From Effrenium voratum (taxonomy: Eukaryota; Sar; Dinophyceae; Suessiales; Symbiodiniaceae): 64,000 nucleotides of DNA. This document shows, piece by piece, positions 1-10,679 of this stretch. Location: the NCBI GenBank assembly GCA_963377175.1, contig CAUJNA010000846.1, positions 916,104-980,103 on the forward strand, written 5' to 3'. The notes below the pieces were generated by a model. The model did not search any database. It was not told the DNA's origin and saw only the letters and a program-made list of their open reading frames with translations. The position numbers and the translations under genes were made by a program. Numbering within the stretch: the first letter of the stretch is position 1; every line of letters starts with the position of its first letter.

Positions 1-60
1 AAGAATCATGGCACCTCGTGCCGCGCGCTCGCGCGAAAAAGCGAAGCAATCGCTGAGCGT

Positions 61-132
61 CCCGGGTCCCGGGCCAGACTGGCCCAGCCCCAGCTGGCCA
101 TAGAGGTTGCCGCCGCAGGACCAGAGCCGCAC
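61..132 (-). CDS. RCC1-repeat exon fragment
   Basis: On the minus strand, after an acceptor-like CCTCAG (133-138), the frame reads VRLWSCGGNLYGQLGLGQ. This is the first half of an RCC1 beta-propeller blade, with the typical W-x-x-G-x-N-x-x-G-Q-L-G-x-G pattern. RCC1 proteins act as Ran exchange factors or protein-binding propellers; the role here is unknown. It is the most downstream of the RCC1-like islands found on this strand, and the exon may run on past the window edge, so the 3' boundary is uncertain. Confidence 0.5.
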
Positions 133-448
133 CTGAGGAGTCACTCCATCTAGAAAAACTCGTTTTTTTCACCTGGTTTAGTACTCTTTTAATGTGGGTC
201 TCACCTGCTCATTTTTGCTTTTTGTGGATTTTACCCGTTTTTTCTTTTTGTGAGTGCTATTTTAGCACTCTTTTAAGGTCCTACAGGGGTGGATCCACAA
301 AAACCGCATCCAAACCGTTTCCTAGACTGAATGGTGAGGAATGGGTGGTGGCAATCATGGGAACATAGATGGGGTTCCCTGAAAAATGGGGCATAAAAGC
401 CCATCTAAACCAGTGGTGTTCCATCTATTTCTATGCAGACATGGATAC

Positions 449-500
449 CTACTGTGGATGGCTGCGAAATCCAGAAATCGCACCACCTAAGAAACCCGGA
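449..500. mobile_element. TACTGTGG MITE-like element, copy 1, one arm
   Basis: Only the left arm (TACTGTGGATGG through CACCACCTAAGAAACCC) is recognisable. Confidence 0.6.
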
Positions 501-860
501 TATGACCCCCATGTAAATACCGATGCTCCAAATGCGCTCGGCTCGGCGACATTGTTTGCTTGTTTGGGGAGTTGTTCGGAGCCCAGCAAAACGGAGTCTT
601 CGGCGTTCCGGGGTGGCTTCCGCCTTCCTTTTTTTTTGAGGGGGATTTCGGACCCCAGCAAAATGGATTTTGGCTTTAACTGTTGGTTTCCTTTTAAAGC
701 CAGAAACCAACGGAGGGGGGTGGGGGCAACCAACTCCAAGAAAAGATAGACCCACATGTCCTCAAATGAGGCTCGAGGAACCCCTCGGCTTGGCTTTCTG
801 AGAAATAGAAAGGAACGACGCAAGTCCATGTAATTTGTAGGCCCTGGGATTCAAAAACCA

Positions 861-954
861 CCTGGAGTCTCCCTAAGGACCCTTTACAAATGGGTCAACG
901 ACCCCATTATTTTGGGTAATGACCCCATTTTTTAAGGATCATGGAGACTCCAGG
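861..954. mobile_element. GAGTCTCC hairpin repeat, copy 1
   Basis: Inverted ends CCTGGAGTCTCC and GGAGACTCCAGG; the centre has TTATTTTGGGTAATGACCCC. Confidence 0.8.
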
Positions 955-3381
955 CACTATTGAAGCAAAGGAGTTCGTAGAATCACCATTATTTTCCTAA
1001 GGAGTGTCAACAGGGTAGGGTTCCCTATCTTGACACACATCCAAATGGAGGTGTCCGGGAAGGATCACCTGGCCGGGTTCTCACTCGTCGCATAGTCGTA
1101 AATATGTTCAGCGCGCACGCCGCGTGATGCAGGAAGCGGGTGGCTCCAACCCGGAAGTCGGACTTGCCGAAGGTTCTGCGCCGCACGCCCAAGTCTGCGA
1201 ACATGCCTCGCACTGACTAGAACTAGTCTCAGCCAGCCTGAGCGCCGCTTCTACGTCTGCCACAATGCTGGCGTAAGGCCAGCCACATAGACCTCCTTAC
1301 TGGCAGCGAACCACATGGGGTGCAAAGGATGCATTCCCAAAATGGATCGGAACAAATGACATGAGCGTTGAGACGGACGTTGGTGTCCATTTAGGTCTCT
1401 TTTTTGGGGGAAGCGATTGTCCTTCAGATTTCCGCTATAAAAAACAGGGCACCCGCCAAAAAAAAAAAACAATTATCTTCCACTCAGAAAACCATGCTGC
1501 AATTGTGTGTTTCTTTGGAAATGAACCCTGCATCCCCCCAAAAAAGTTACAACAAACACTGGTTTCCCGTGGTTGCAAGGTAGTGCTTAACCATCCACGG
1601 TAGGGGGTCAACATGGACCCTACGAATCAGAGGAACCCTCCAAATGCATCATTTCCGTAAAAGAGCCTCCAGATTCCAAAGTCGACATGGATCTTCTCAA
1701 TCAAAGTGCCTTCTTTTTGTGGCGGCTTAAAGGGAAACCACCCCAAATGTAATTTTGAGAACCCAGCAATTAAACCCACACAAAACCCTGAGAATCTAAG
1801 GAACCGGATGGCTGGGGACTGCCAAGAAAGGGAGGGACACCAACCGCGGGGTCATTTTAAGGGACCCAATAATGACAATAACTGGGTGGTCTGTCTGAGA
1901 CTTCTGCGCCAGTTCCTCCGTGAGGAAGACTTCGCACAGGCTCGGTCCTCACGTTGGAATGCAAAAAACCTGCGAAACCCTTCGAGAGTCACACTCAAAA
2001 CGCCGGGTCCTCAACACGATACTTCGGAGAAACGCCAACAAAAAGAACCTCAAGAACAGCATGCAAACATGGAACCTCCTATAGGAACAAGAGAGAAATT
2101 ACAGCAGGACCCATGAGTCGAGCCTTTCAACCACGGAAAACAGGCAGGGACCTTCGATCTTCTCAAACAACATCAACAGGAAGCGGTTGAAAGTGAACGT
2201 GTTTGGTCGATCGGGTTGGCATAGCTCCAAACAAAACCAACCTGGCACCCCGTATGGCTGTTTTTGTTTTGTTGTTTTCTGTTTCTGTTTTTTTTTTCCC
2301 GGTCAAACTCCCGTATTTGGCCGTATTTGCCCGTATGGCCATGATCTTTCTGTCATTTGCGTACATCACACGTATGAAACCCATATGTTTTCGACACGTT
2401 GTTGAAAAAAAAAAAAAAACGTAAACATCCGTATGGCCATTTTTTTCGGTCAAAATCGTATGACCAAGAAAGAAAAAAAACAGCCAGATGGGGTCCCAGG
2501 AAGCCATTACACCTGTTGGTGGGGGAATACGATTAGGTCGTCTCAAAAACATCGTGACAAAAACTGGACTGTCCTCAGATGACTCAGATCCCCCGCTAAA
2601 AGTTCTCAACTTTTAGTAGGTTAAGTTCGGACCCCCCCCATGAAACCAACAAAAAAAACACACCTAAGAGCCCTCAGGAACCGAACGAGAAGCCTACCGC
2701 CCGTCGAACAGCTGGTGTTGAAGGAGTCTCCCCATCACGAATCAAAAGTGCGCCTGGGGGGATCCGGCCCCCCTTTTCTTGGAGGGTCACTGGATCTCCC
2801 CTCCAAAAGTTGATCAACTTGCTGATCTCCCAAAAAAAGGGGACATGGAGGAAATTTTGGTGTAAGCGCCTCCAAGCCTTTATTGGGGCCCAATATCGGA
2901 TATCGCCAACATACATTGGCCCCCCCACCCCCCGTTTGTGGCCAAGGGATATGGCCAGGGGATTGTCCCCAAATTCCAACTCCGAGCTCGGAGTCTCAGG
3001 CGGGATCGCCTCGACAAAAAAGGGAGCCTGCCGTTTGAGACGTAGGTGTGGCTTTCCGAGCTGATCCTCCCTGCCAAACGTTTTTAACTTGTGGGTGAAA
3101 TGGAAACTGCCACGCAAGCAACTAAAAACGAACCGGATGGCGAATATGGGGCACGAAGATGGGGAGTTAAGGTTCAAGAGGGGTAAACAAGAACCCCATG
3201 GGAACCCATGGCCATGGAAGTTTCAAGGCTCCGGAAGTTTCCTGCTTCGCCTTCGCCTTGATCAAGCCCAAGGCAATTACTTCGACCCCCCCCCCCCGGA
3301 AAGAACCTGTACATATATGGCGCGCATGGGGGAGAAAGCAGGAAGGCTTCTGTTGCCCGTCCGTTTGCTTGCTTGCTTCTT

Positions 3382-3497
3382 CAGGGATCCGGATGCATTA
3401 TACACCTGAACATTGCCTTGTAAAAGGTGGTGTCCCTTTATTCTGGTGGAAAATGCCATGTTTCAAATGGGCAAAATGTATCTTTTAAGGAGCCCTG
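3382..3497. mobile_element. CAGGGATCCGG repeat, copy 1
   Basis: Ends CAGGGATCC and GGAGCCCTG, with ATTATACACCTGAACATTG after the start. Confidence 0.7.
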
Positions 3498-3597
3498 TTA
3501 GCTGTTTCCACTAACTTGTGAGCATATCGTCTGAGCATGGTCCGGGCTGTCCTCAGATCTGCTATAAAAGTCTAACTTCCACCAAACGCTAAAAAGA

Positions 3598-3712
3598 CTA
3601 GGTCCTCCAGTAGAGAGGTTACAACAAGGGTACCTTATTTTTGTCTGTAATCTATTTTAGTAGGGGAAGCCTCCCCCAAAAAAGGGCAAAAGGGCACTAC
3701 AGGGGGACCTAG
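3598..3712. mobile_element. CTAG-ended MITE-like hairpin, copy 1
   Basis: Full copy. The termini CTAGGTCCTCCAGTAG and CTACAGGGGGACCTAG are inverted, and the inside carries the shared TCTATTTTAGTAGGGGAA block. Confidence 0.8.
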
Positions 3713-4183
3713 AAGACTAAAAACCGAAGGGTTTATGGCTGGGAACCACCACCCCAATGAAATGTATCCTCATGAGAAAGTTAGAAAAAGTATGCTCCAA
3801 AGGTATGCTCAAAAGTTCTTGGATTGGACTTGTTTCTGGATCCGATACCACCAACCACTTTCCCCAAACTCGTTTGCGCCATCCCAACGACAAGGCGTGA
3901 AAAAAGGGGCTGACACACAGCCATTCCCCGTGTCCCAAAAGACAAGGGTCGAACAATGGCTTTTGAAGCACACGTCTACCAAGCCGCAGGAAACGAGCAG
4001 GGCGCAACCGGTCACTGGATTTCCCCTGGAGTTTCAATTTACTGGTGGGTTCCATTGAAAGGATCGCCACTTTCTGCTCTGGAAAGGGCATGGAAACCAA
4101 AGAAACTTTGGGGAAGTCATAAGGAAAGCCGCCACTTTCAGAAAGCTGTAAAATTTGGACACATGACTCCCTCTGAACCAACC

Positions 4184-4294
4184 CTAGGTCCTCCAGTAGA
4201 GAGGTTCGAATAAGGGCACCCTTTTTCTGTAGTCTATTTTAGTAGGGGAACCCTCCCCCAAGAAAGGGTAAAAGGGCACTACTGGAAGACCTAG
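4184..4294. mobile_element. CTAG-ended MITE-like hairpin, copy 2
   Basis: Full copy, same orientation as copy 1 and only 470 bp from it. Confidence 0.8.
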
Positions 4295-4709
4295 CAACTA
4301 ACGAAGACCCACAATTTTCGTCTCAGCGAGCTGCACAAAGAGGGTGAAGTTCGCCCCGCACCGTGCCAGCCTCGGCGTGCCGGGCTACCCTGGCCTCCGA
4401 TCCCGGGCCTAAGAAGGTGTCAACCAGTGGGTGAACTTCGGACACCCGACCACTAGACCAACTACAAAGCTCAAAGGAGCCGCATGGCCGGGAGCCAAGC
4501 TTCTTCCCTTTTGGTTTGGCCCCAGAAATCGGATTCTCTCACAAAACTCGGGCGCCCCCCGGGTTTCCCCCGCACCCCGTTTGGCGGGTTCCCAGGTTAC
4601 CGGGGCTGCCTAGAACATGGGATCCCAAAAAAAAATGGAGACATGTTGGCCCAGGTCGAGGTCCAAGCCTGTCCCATGGAAGCCGTTTTTCAGGGATAGT
4701 TTGGGATGG

Positions 4710-4842
4710 TACTGATGGACGAAATCCAGTTCGCACCACGGTGAAACCAGGGGACACCATTGTTTGTTGGTATTTTCGGGGGAATCATCATTCCAGGGTT
4801 TCTGAGAGGTGGTGCGAAATGGATTTCGTCCATCCACAGTAG
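4710..4842. mobile_element. TACTGTGG MITE-like element, copy 2
   Basis: Both arms are present; the left has lost GG of TGTGG. Confidence 0.75.
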
Positions 4843-5798
4843 TTCTTTGTGATGTTCCATCAGCCTTCCCGAAGTCCGGATGGTAGTTCTCCAACACCCC
4901 AACACCACTTCCATTATGCATACATGGGTGTTGTTGTTGTTGTTGTTGCTTTTTTTTGCATCTGCAAAAAGAACTTGGTATTCCTCGTGGCCTTTGAAAC
5001 CAACGCAAGGAAAAGGCAAAAGCTGAAAAAACGGCTTGCACGCCCCACGTCTCCATTCTCCGAGGTCCGGGCACCACCTTCAACTGGGACAAGGCCTGCG
5101 TGCAGCTCCCCTTCGTGTGGAGAAAAGCGTGGCACGCCGGGCGGTCTGAGTAGAAACAAAGGAAATTCTACAGGAAATTAACTTGCTTTTGGATGTGTTT
5201 GGTAGTTGACAAGTTTGAGCTATGATGCGTGGATTTGTGCCCTAAAGCTCGCTTGGGTGTTCCGGCCAGTTAGTAAGACGGTTCTAGTCATGGTAAGGCC
5301 CACACCTCATTTAATTACCCTGGCTAACCTTGCGTTGGTACATCCAAGTACCTCTTTGCAACTGGGGTATCTACAATCCCGAGATTAGGGCAAGGGGGTA
5401 GTTGAGAGCGTTCCCCAGATTTTTTGGGGGTCCTGACAGAGTAGGGCATCCTTGGACCACCCCTTAGATATTCCCTAAACCCAAAGCAGTACTCACCCGC
5501 CTTCCACCCGAAGCGAGCCCAAGCCACCAGTTGCCATTTGGCGTCCGTGGCGGGGAAAGAAGTCAAAGATGGACACCTCTGGGCGTTTCAAATGTTTACC
5601 CAACATGCTGCTCAAAATAGGGAAACCCCCAAAGTTCCCGGTTTATGCTCATTGACTGAATATAGTTGGGATGAATGAAACCCGACTATTCTGCCACTGG
5701 CTGCTAAACCACCCACCCGGTGCGAAACGGATTTTCACCATCAGGCAAGAACAGATCCCAACGGCATCGATTTCCGGTCTGGGGCCGCAACGAGCCAT

Positions 5799-5886
5799 GT
5801 TCGAACAGGGTGCCCTTTGTTCTGTAGTCTTTTTTAGTAGGGGAACCCTCCCCCAAAGAAGGGTAAAAGGGCACTACTGGGGGACC
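5799..5886. mobile_element. CTAG-ended MITE-like hairpin, copy 3, partial
   Basis: The left terminus is lost; the core and ACTACTGGGGGACC end are kept. Confidence 0.7.
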
Positions 5887-6379
5887 CGGGATAGCTGGCT
5901 CTGGTAAAGGGAACCCGGGTCCGAACGTATGCGCCCCGCCTGAACTTGCACCGGCCCACGCTCGTTATCTCAGTCGGGCGCGAATGCACATCGGCTCCGC
6001 TTTCGTGAAGACACACTTCTTCTTTTTTTCTCGGGGTTGTTCCAAAGACAAGCCAAATGGACACCACTTTTGAGGCAATTCATTTTGAGACAGGCCCAAC
6101 TGGCTGGTTTCCTTCTGGCCCCTTGAAATGGGGGCAGGAAAAAATGATCTGCGAGAATCTGCCAGAAATGGGAACAGGACACCTTAAAAAGGCAAGGGCC
6201 TGTCTCAAAGTGCTGGCTTCCTGTTCAGCTTCCCGCACCCGGGAATAAACACCCATACTAAAAGGGCGTCTCCGAGGGTGGCATGCACCAAGGGGCCCAG
6301 CCCACCCCCCAAGCGCGGCAAATTGTGTCCGCCGGTGTCCGCAAACGGCAGAGCAGTCGGTGAAACCGAGCTCCAGCAC

Positions 6380-6680
6380 GTATCATATTGTCAGTCATCT
6401 CATGCACTTCGTCCAAGAATAGGAGCGTAAATCCCCTAAAAGGCCGGGGCGGCCCATGTGGAGAGACTGAAGGTGTCGAAGAACGTAAAACTCCGTGCAA
6501 ACGACCACATCAAGTTCACTTTCCGTCTCCGAACCCTTGTGCAGGCCAGCACATCGGCGCGCGTCGCTGCCGGCCATGCCACGAGAAGGACGGCCTCCAC
6601 ATTACAGACTTCAGTGTCCGATATCTTTGGGGACATATTGCTGACAAACCCCGTGGTTAGCCCGGCTCTCACTGCCTTCT
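6380..6680 (-). pseudogene. DExH-box helicase-like fragment, frame broken
   Basis: The minus strand contains LLFLDEVHEMTDNMI (DEVH at 6,413-6,402), matching helicase motif II. Just upstream, in another frame, ELDVVVCTEFYVLRHLQSL resembles the segment that precedes motif II in DEAH/DExH helicases. Only about 25 nt separate them, too few for a normal intron, so a one-base frameshift is likely. Further upstream, AVLLVAWPAATRADVLACTR vaguely fits motif Ia. No Walker A is seen. It lies inside the putative RCC1 gene, so it may be a relic or part of another split gene. Confidence 0.4.
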
Positions 6681-6756
6681 GAATTTTATTTGCGGCGTCA
6701 GCCCACACTCGTTCCGGGCAACGCCGTCATGGATGCTGCAAAAAAAGGAATTGTGG

Positions 6757-6849
6757 TACCTGGAGTCTCCATGACCCTAAAAATGGGTCCATGACCCCTT
6801 TATTTTGGGTAATGACCCCATTTTTTAATGGTCATGGAGACTCCAGGTA
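6757..6849. mobile_element. GAGTCTCC hairpin repeat, copy 2
   Basis: Best-preserved copy, with TACCTGG and CCAGGTA ends and arms of about 40 bp. Confidence 0.85.
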
Positions 6850-7065
6850 ACCTTGCGAGTACTTTTTGGTGTTTCTCGTTTGGGCTAGCCTTAAGGGCAC
6901 CCTGCGCAAAAACACACGACCCTATTTTTTCTTTGGAGACCCCGGGAGAGTCATACCCTCCAACAACTCACCGATCGATTGGCCAAAAAAACAAGTAGGC
7001 AAATGCTTGGTCCATGGTCGAAGCCAAAAAGTGACGAAAGTCTAGGAACTCACGGAGTGAGTCCC

Positions 7066-7202
7066 TATTGTGGATGAACGAAATCCTGCACCAGCTAGGA
7101 AACCCTGGTGTCTGATTCGAGTCCCCTAATAAATACCAACAAACCTTAGTTTAAACCATGGTTTCTTAGGTGTGCGAAATGGATTTCGTCCATCCACCGT
7201 AT
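7066..7202. mobile_element. TACTGTGG MITE-like element, copy 3
   Basis: The left arm has diverged; the right arm (GCGAAATGGATTTCGTCCAT) is intact. Confidence 0.75.
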
Positions 7203-7704
7203 TCGGTGGCTTGGCTTGGTGGTTTGGGAGGGGGCTTGGTTTGGAGCATGAGTCGGAGTGAGAAAAGAAAACAAACACCAACTATCTCTGGAACTATAAC
7301 TTGCCAAGACAGAAAAGCCGCTCATACTCACTTCCGATCGAGTGGACGGGCCCAAAACGTACCCACACTTTTTGTTTACCACTAAGATGGTCCAAACCCC
7401 AAAAAGTGACTCTTTAGTCCGAAATGGAACTCGATCGGGAATGGGGTAGGGTCCTCTAGGCTGATTGTTATACAACTGATGGTTAACTCGCCCATACACC
7501 AAGGCTGCAACCCCCAAAATGGCTGGTCCTCTTGGTTTCCCGAAAAAATGAAGAAAAAGGCTGGTGTCCTCTCGGTTTCCCTTTAAACCAACCCCCCCAA
7601 AAAAAAACAAGCAAAAACCAACCACCAAATGGCTGGTGTCCTTTCGGTTTCCCTTTGAGCCCACCCCCCCACCCCCAAAAAAAACGACTGAGACAAAGAA
7701 CCCG

Positions 7705-7815
7705 CCGCCTGGGCCAAGCTCCGCCGGCTGAGTCTCGGGCGAGCGCCGCCCAGGCCCAGGCGCCCGGCGCCGCCGTGGCCCCAGCTGAAGACGCCGCCCA
7801 GGCGGCACCAGGCCT
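7705..7815 (-). CDS. RCC1-repeat exon fragment
   Basis: A GC-rich island in AT-poorer repeats. The minus strand reads LGGVFSWGHGGAGRLGLGG, the first half of an RCC1 blade (G-V-F-S-W-G ... G-x-L-G-L-G), followed by a Pro/Arg/Ser linker. It lies in the correct order after the VAAG-type half at 10.3 kb. Exon ends are not defined by the sequence I can read. It is probably one exon of a long minus-strand RCC1 gene. Confidence 0.5.
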
Positions 7816-8037
7816 CGGATCCCTCGATTTGTACCCTAAACCCCCAAGAAGACGGCGGAAAAACGGGGCCATGAGGTTGGTTAGGGCTTTGAGGGAGGGG
7901 AACATCACCATTTTGTTTTTTTGGGGGGGGGCTTCTAGGTTTGTTAGGGTATTTAGAGAGGAAAATCACCATGCCCTTGGGAGTTCTGAGGTGCAGAATC
8001 TCGCAACCATTCACTGGAAGGCCTTATTTCAAATAAC

Positions 8038-8258
8038 AGGGCTGTGATTGTGGAATCCGCTGTGATACAACCATAAAGGGCAAAGATACTGTGGATGGAC
8101 AAAATCCTGCACCACCCAAGACACCATGGGAAACCATTGTTTGTTGGTATTTACAGGGGATCATATTATTCTAGGGTTTCTTAGGTGGTGCGAAATGGAT
8201 TTCGTCCATCCACAGTATCACAGAAGTGGTTGGAAAAAGCCCGAGTGATCCCACAACC
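8038..8258. mobile_element. TGTGATACAA palindromic element, copy 1, interrupted
   Basis: Its halves (GCTGTGATACAA and ATCACAGAAGTGG ... CCCACAACC) are split by a TACTGTGG element. Confidence 0.65.
8087..8217. mobile_element. TACTGTGG MITE-like element, copy 4, nested
   Basis: Complete copy inserted into another palindromic repeat (8,038-8,258) whose halves flank it, which gives a relative age and defines the TA boundaries. Confidence 0.85.
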
Positions 8259-9482
8259 TCCAATCGGAACGCCATCGCCAAATGGCTCCAGCGGTCTCTT
8301 TGAGACCCGGATTCAGCTGGCGGCTGAAAGAGGATGCCTTTGGTTGGGGGTGGGTATAAAGGGAACCTCAAAAAAAAACCTGTTTTGTCTTTTCTTTTAG
8401 GAGGAGGATGGGGTGGGCGGGTTTTATTTTGAGACATACCCAGATTTCTTCGAATTTGTAAGGGTAAAGGTAGGGAGCAACCCGGCCCAACATGGTCGGT
8501 GGATTTCCATCAGCCGGGGCACTGGGCATTTCCAAAAGCGGGGTATGTCTCAAAATAAAACCCACCCGTCCTCCTCCTACAAAAAGAAAAGACAAAAACA
8601 GCTTTAAAAGGTGAGGCTTAAAACCAAAAAGGGAAATATAGAAACCTGGATTCTGGAGGTTGTTGTGGGTTGCTCTCCTGCACGTGTAACGTGGAACCCA
8701 AACAACCGACATGTTTAGAGCAAATGCAGTTTGAAGAGCCCCTTTTCAGCTTCTATGTCAATTGGCAGGGGAGTATGATGTCAATCCCCACTGAAAGGGG
8801 GGAGGGATTGAACAAATGAGAAACCCGAGTTTTGTTTCCTGTAAGTTGCAAGTCACTGATCGCAACTCACCAGCGCTTTCTAGCTGGATATGTATTGGGT
8901 CCAATTTCAAAATTCAATACTTGGCAAATCAACTGTATCAAAGATTTCCCAACAGCAGACCCACAAAGACCTATCCCACCCAGAAATAAGACACACCCAA
9001 AGCTGCGTGAACTAGCTCCAAGGAGCGCAAATATTTACTCTCCTTGCTGGAGCTGCTGTACAAACTTACAGGCTTGCTGTTGTTGTGTTGGTTGTGTTTG
9101 TTGGTTGAAGGTGTTTGCTTTCAAATGGACACCCGCAAGCGAGAGGGAAAGCGTGGAACCCTGTTTTGGACCCTGGTTTGGTATGTGACCCGTAAATCTG
9201 GAGTAAACCGACCACACACCACCCACGAACCGCAGCCTATGGCCAACTGACACAGGGCATTCTATCCCTTTGCCGTAGCCCAGAAATGAGTTTCGAAACG
9301 AATGCCGAAGGAGAATGACAAATGGTTAGGTTAGTAAGGGACAATCCCCTTGCCAGAAATAGCTGCGGAAATCCGCCTTCTTAATCCTGTACATGGTTCT
9401 GGGTTCACCATTTTTGTACCAGGTTTTGATTGCGACTCATATGAGTGTGTCTCTCAACGGACGTGGGTATCTTCAAAAATCA

Positions 9483-9611
9483 TACTGTGGATGGACGAAA
9501 TCCATTTCGCACCACCTAAGAAACCCTGGAATGCTGCTTCCCCTGTAACAACCAACAAGCAATGATTTCTCCGGGTTTCCAAGTGGTGCAGGATTTGGTC
9601 CATCCACAGTA
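9483..9611. mobile_element. TACTGTGG MITE-like element, copy 5
   Basis: Complete, with TACTGTGGATGGACG and CCATCCACAGTA ends. Confidence 0.8.
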
Positions 9612-10299
9612 CGTCCATGTGGATATGTTTTGGCACCCCTTCGGTGGACATGAGCTGTATGTTCAGCAGCTATATCAAGGGCAAACCATCAAGATTCACA
9701 GCCATGTGGGTCGTCTTTTTGAGACCCCTTTCTTGGAGGGTTTCAAGGGAAACCTCAGACACAAAAACACTTCTTTCTGTTTGGGGGTCCGTAAAAACAG
9801 ACAGACCCATGTGGCTTTGTCTTAAAACATACGGGACCGCGAAAAAAAACATGGCGATCTTCCCCGAAAATTTCCCGGGGGCCCTCGGATTTGGCCGAAG
9901 GCTAGATCCTAAACCACCTGCTTTGCAGCATCCTCTTCCACTGAATTTAGTTTTGTTTGGCTGGCCCCTAGAAGTATCCTCGACCGTCCGCTTGCAGCGT
10001 TGAACAACTCCTTTTCCCTTAGTGGTTCAGATTCGAACTTTGGGCTTCTCTCAAGAGGAAACCCCAAATTCAACGAATCCGCACCCATTTCTGGCTTTAA
10101 CCACTTGGCATTCCTACCCGAATGGGTGTTCATGGTGGCTCTTTTGTGTCCAAAAAAATAATCACCACCAAAACGGGTTTTTGCTGGTGGCTCTTTTGGA
10201 CTCCCTCTTTAAACAAATCCTGCAAAACTGGAAACAAATCCTCCAAAACTGGTGGCTCTTTTGGACTCCCCGTAAAATTTCACCACCAAAAGCGGGGCC

Positions 10300-10375
10300 C
10301 CGCGATCTCCGCCCTCCCCGAAGAATCGCTGGGCCACCACGGAGTGGCACGCGCCGGCGGCCACACCCACAGCGC
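10300..10375 (-). CDS. RCC1-repeat exon fragment
   Basis: The minus strand after GGAG (acceptor-like) reads AVGVAAGACHSVVAQRF. This closely fits the second half of an RCC1 blade (V-A-A-G-x-x-H-S-x-x), missing only the final aliphatic residue of the signature. The surroundings are GC-rich and flanked by repeats. Order and strand agree with the neighbours at 14.1 and 7.7 kb. Confidence 0.45.
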
Positions 10376-10458
10376 CTCCCGCGCCACGGGCTTTGGCCGT
10401 GGCGAGGCGAAGAAAGGAAAACGCCTCATGTAAGACACCTACTGAGTGGATGTTGCTA

Positions 10459-10678
10459 GAGTTTGGTGTGGTTTGGTGTGGTTTGCTGGAGTTTGCTGGA
10501 GTTTGGTGTGGTTTGGTGTGGTTTGGTGTGGTTTGCTGGAGTTTGCTGGAGTTTGGTGTGGTTTGCTGTGGTTTGGTGTGGTTTGCTGGAGTTTGCTGGA
10601 GTTTGGTGTGGTTTGTTTGGTGGTTTGTTTGGTGGTTTGTTTGGTGGTTTGGCGTGGTTTGGTGTGGCGTGGGTGGCT
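10459..10678. repeat. 10-bp minisatellite GTTTGGTGTG/GTTTGCTGGA
   Basis: About 20 units in a higher-order pattern of two alternating decamers, changing to GTTTGTTTGGTG near the right end. The long ORFs over it are artefacts. Confidence 0.9.
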
Positions 10679-10679
10679 T

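Larger units (their letters stand above)
955..6379. other. Gene-poor repeat region
   Basis: Holds the listed hairpins and simple repeats. A minus-strand island at 1,025-1,213 and one at 5,000-5,145 (with a strong TTTCTACTCAG acceptor before 5,145) look exon-like but fit no family. No convincing complete gene. Confidence 0.5.
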
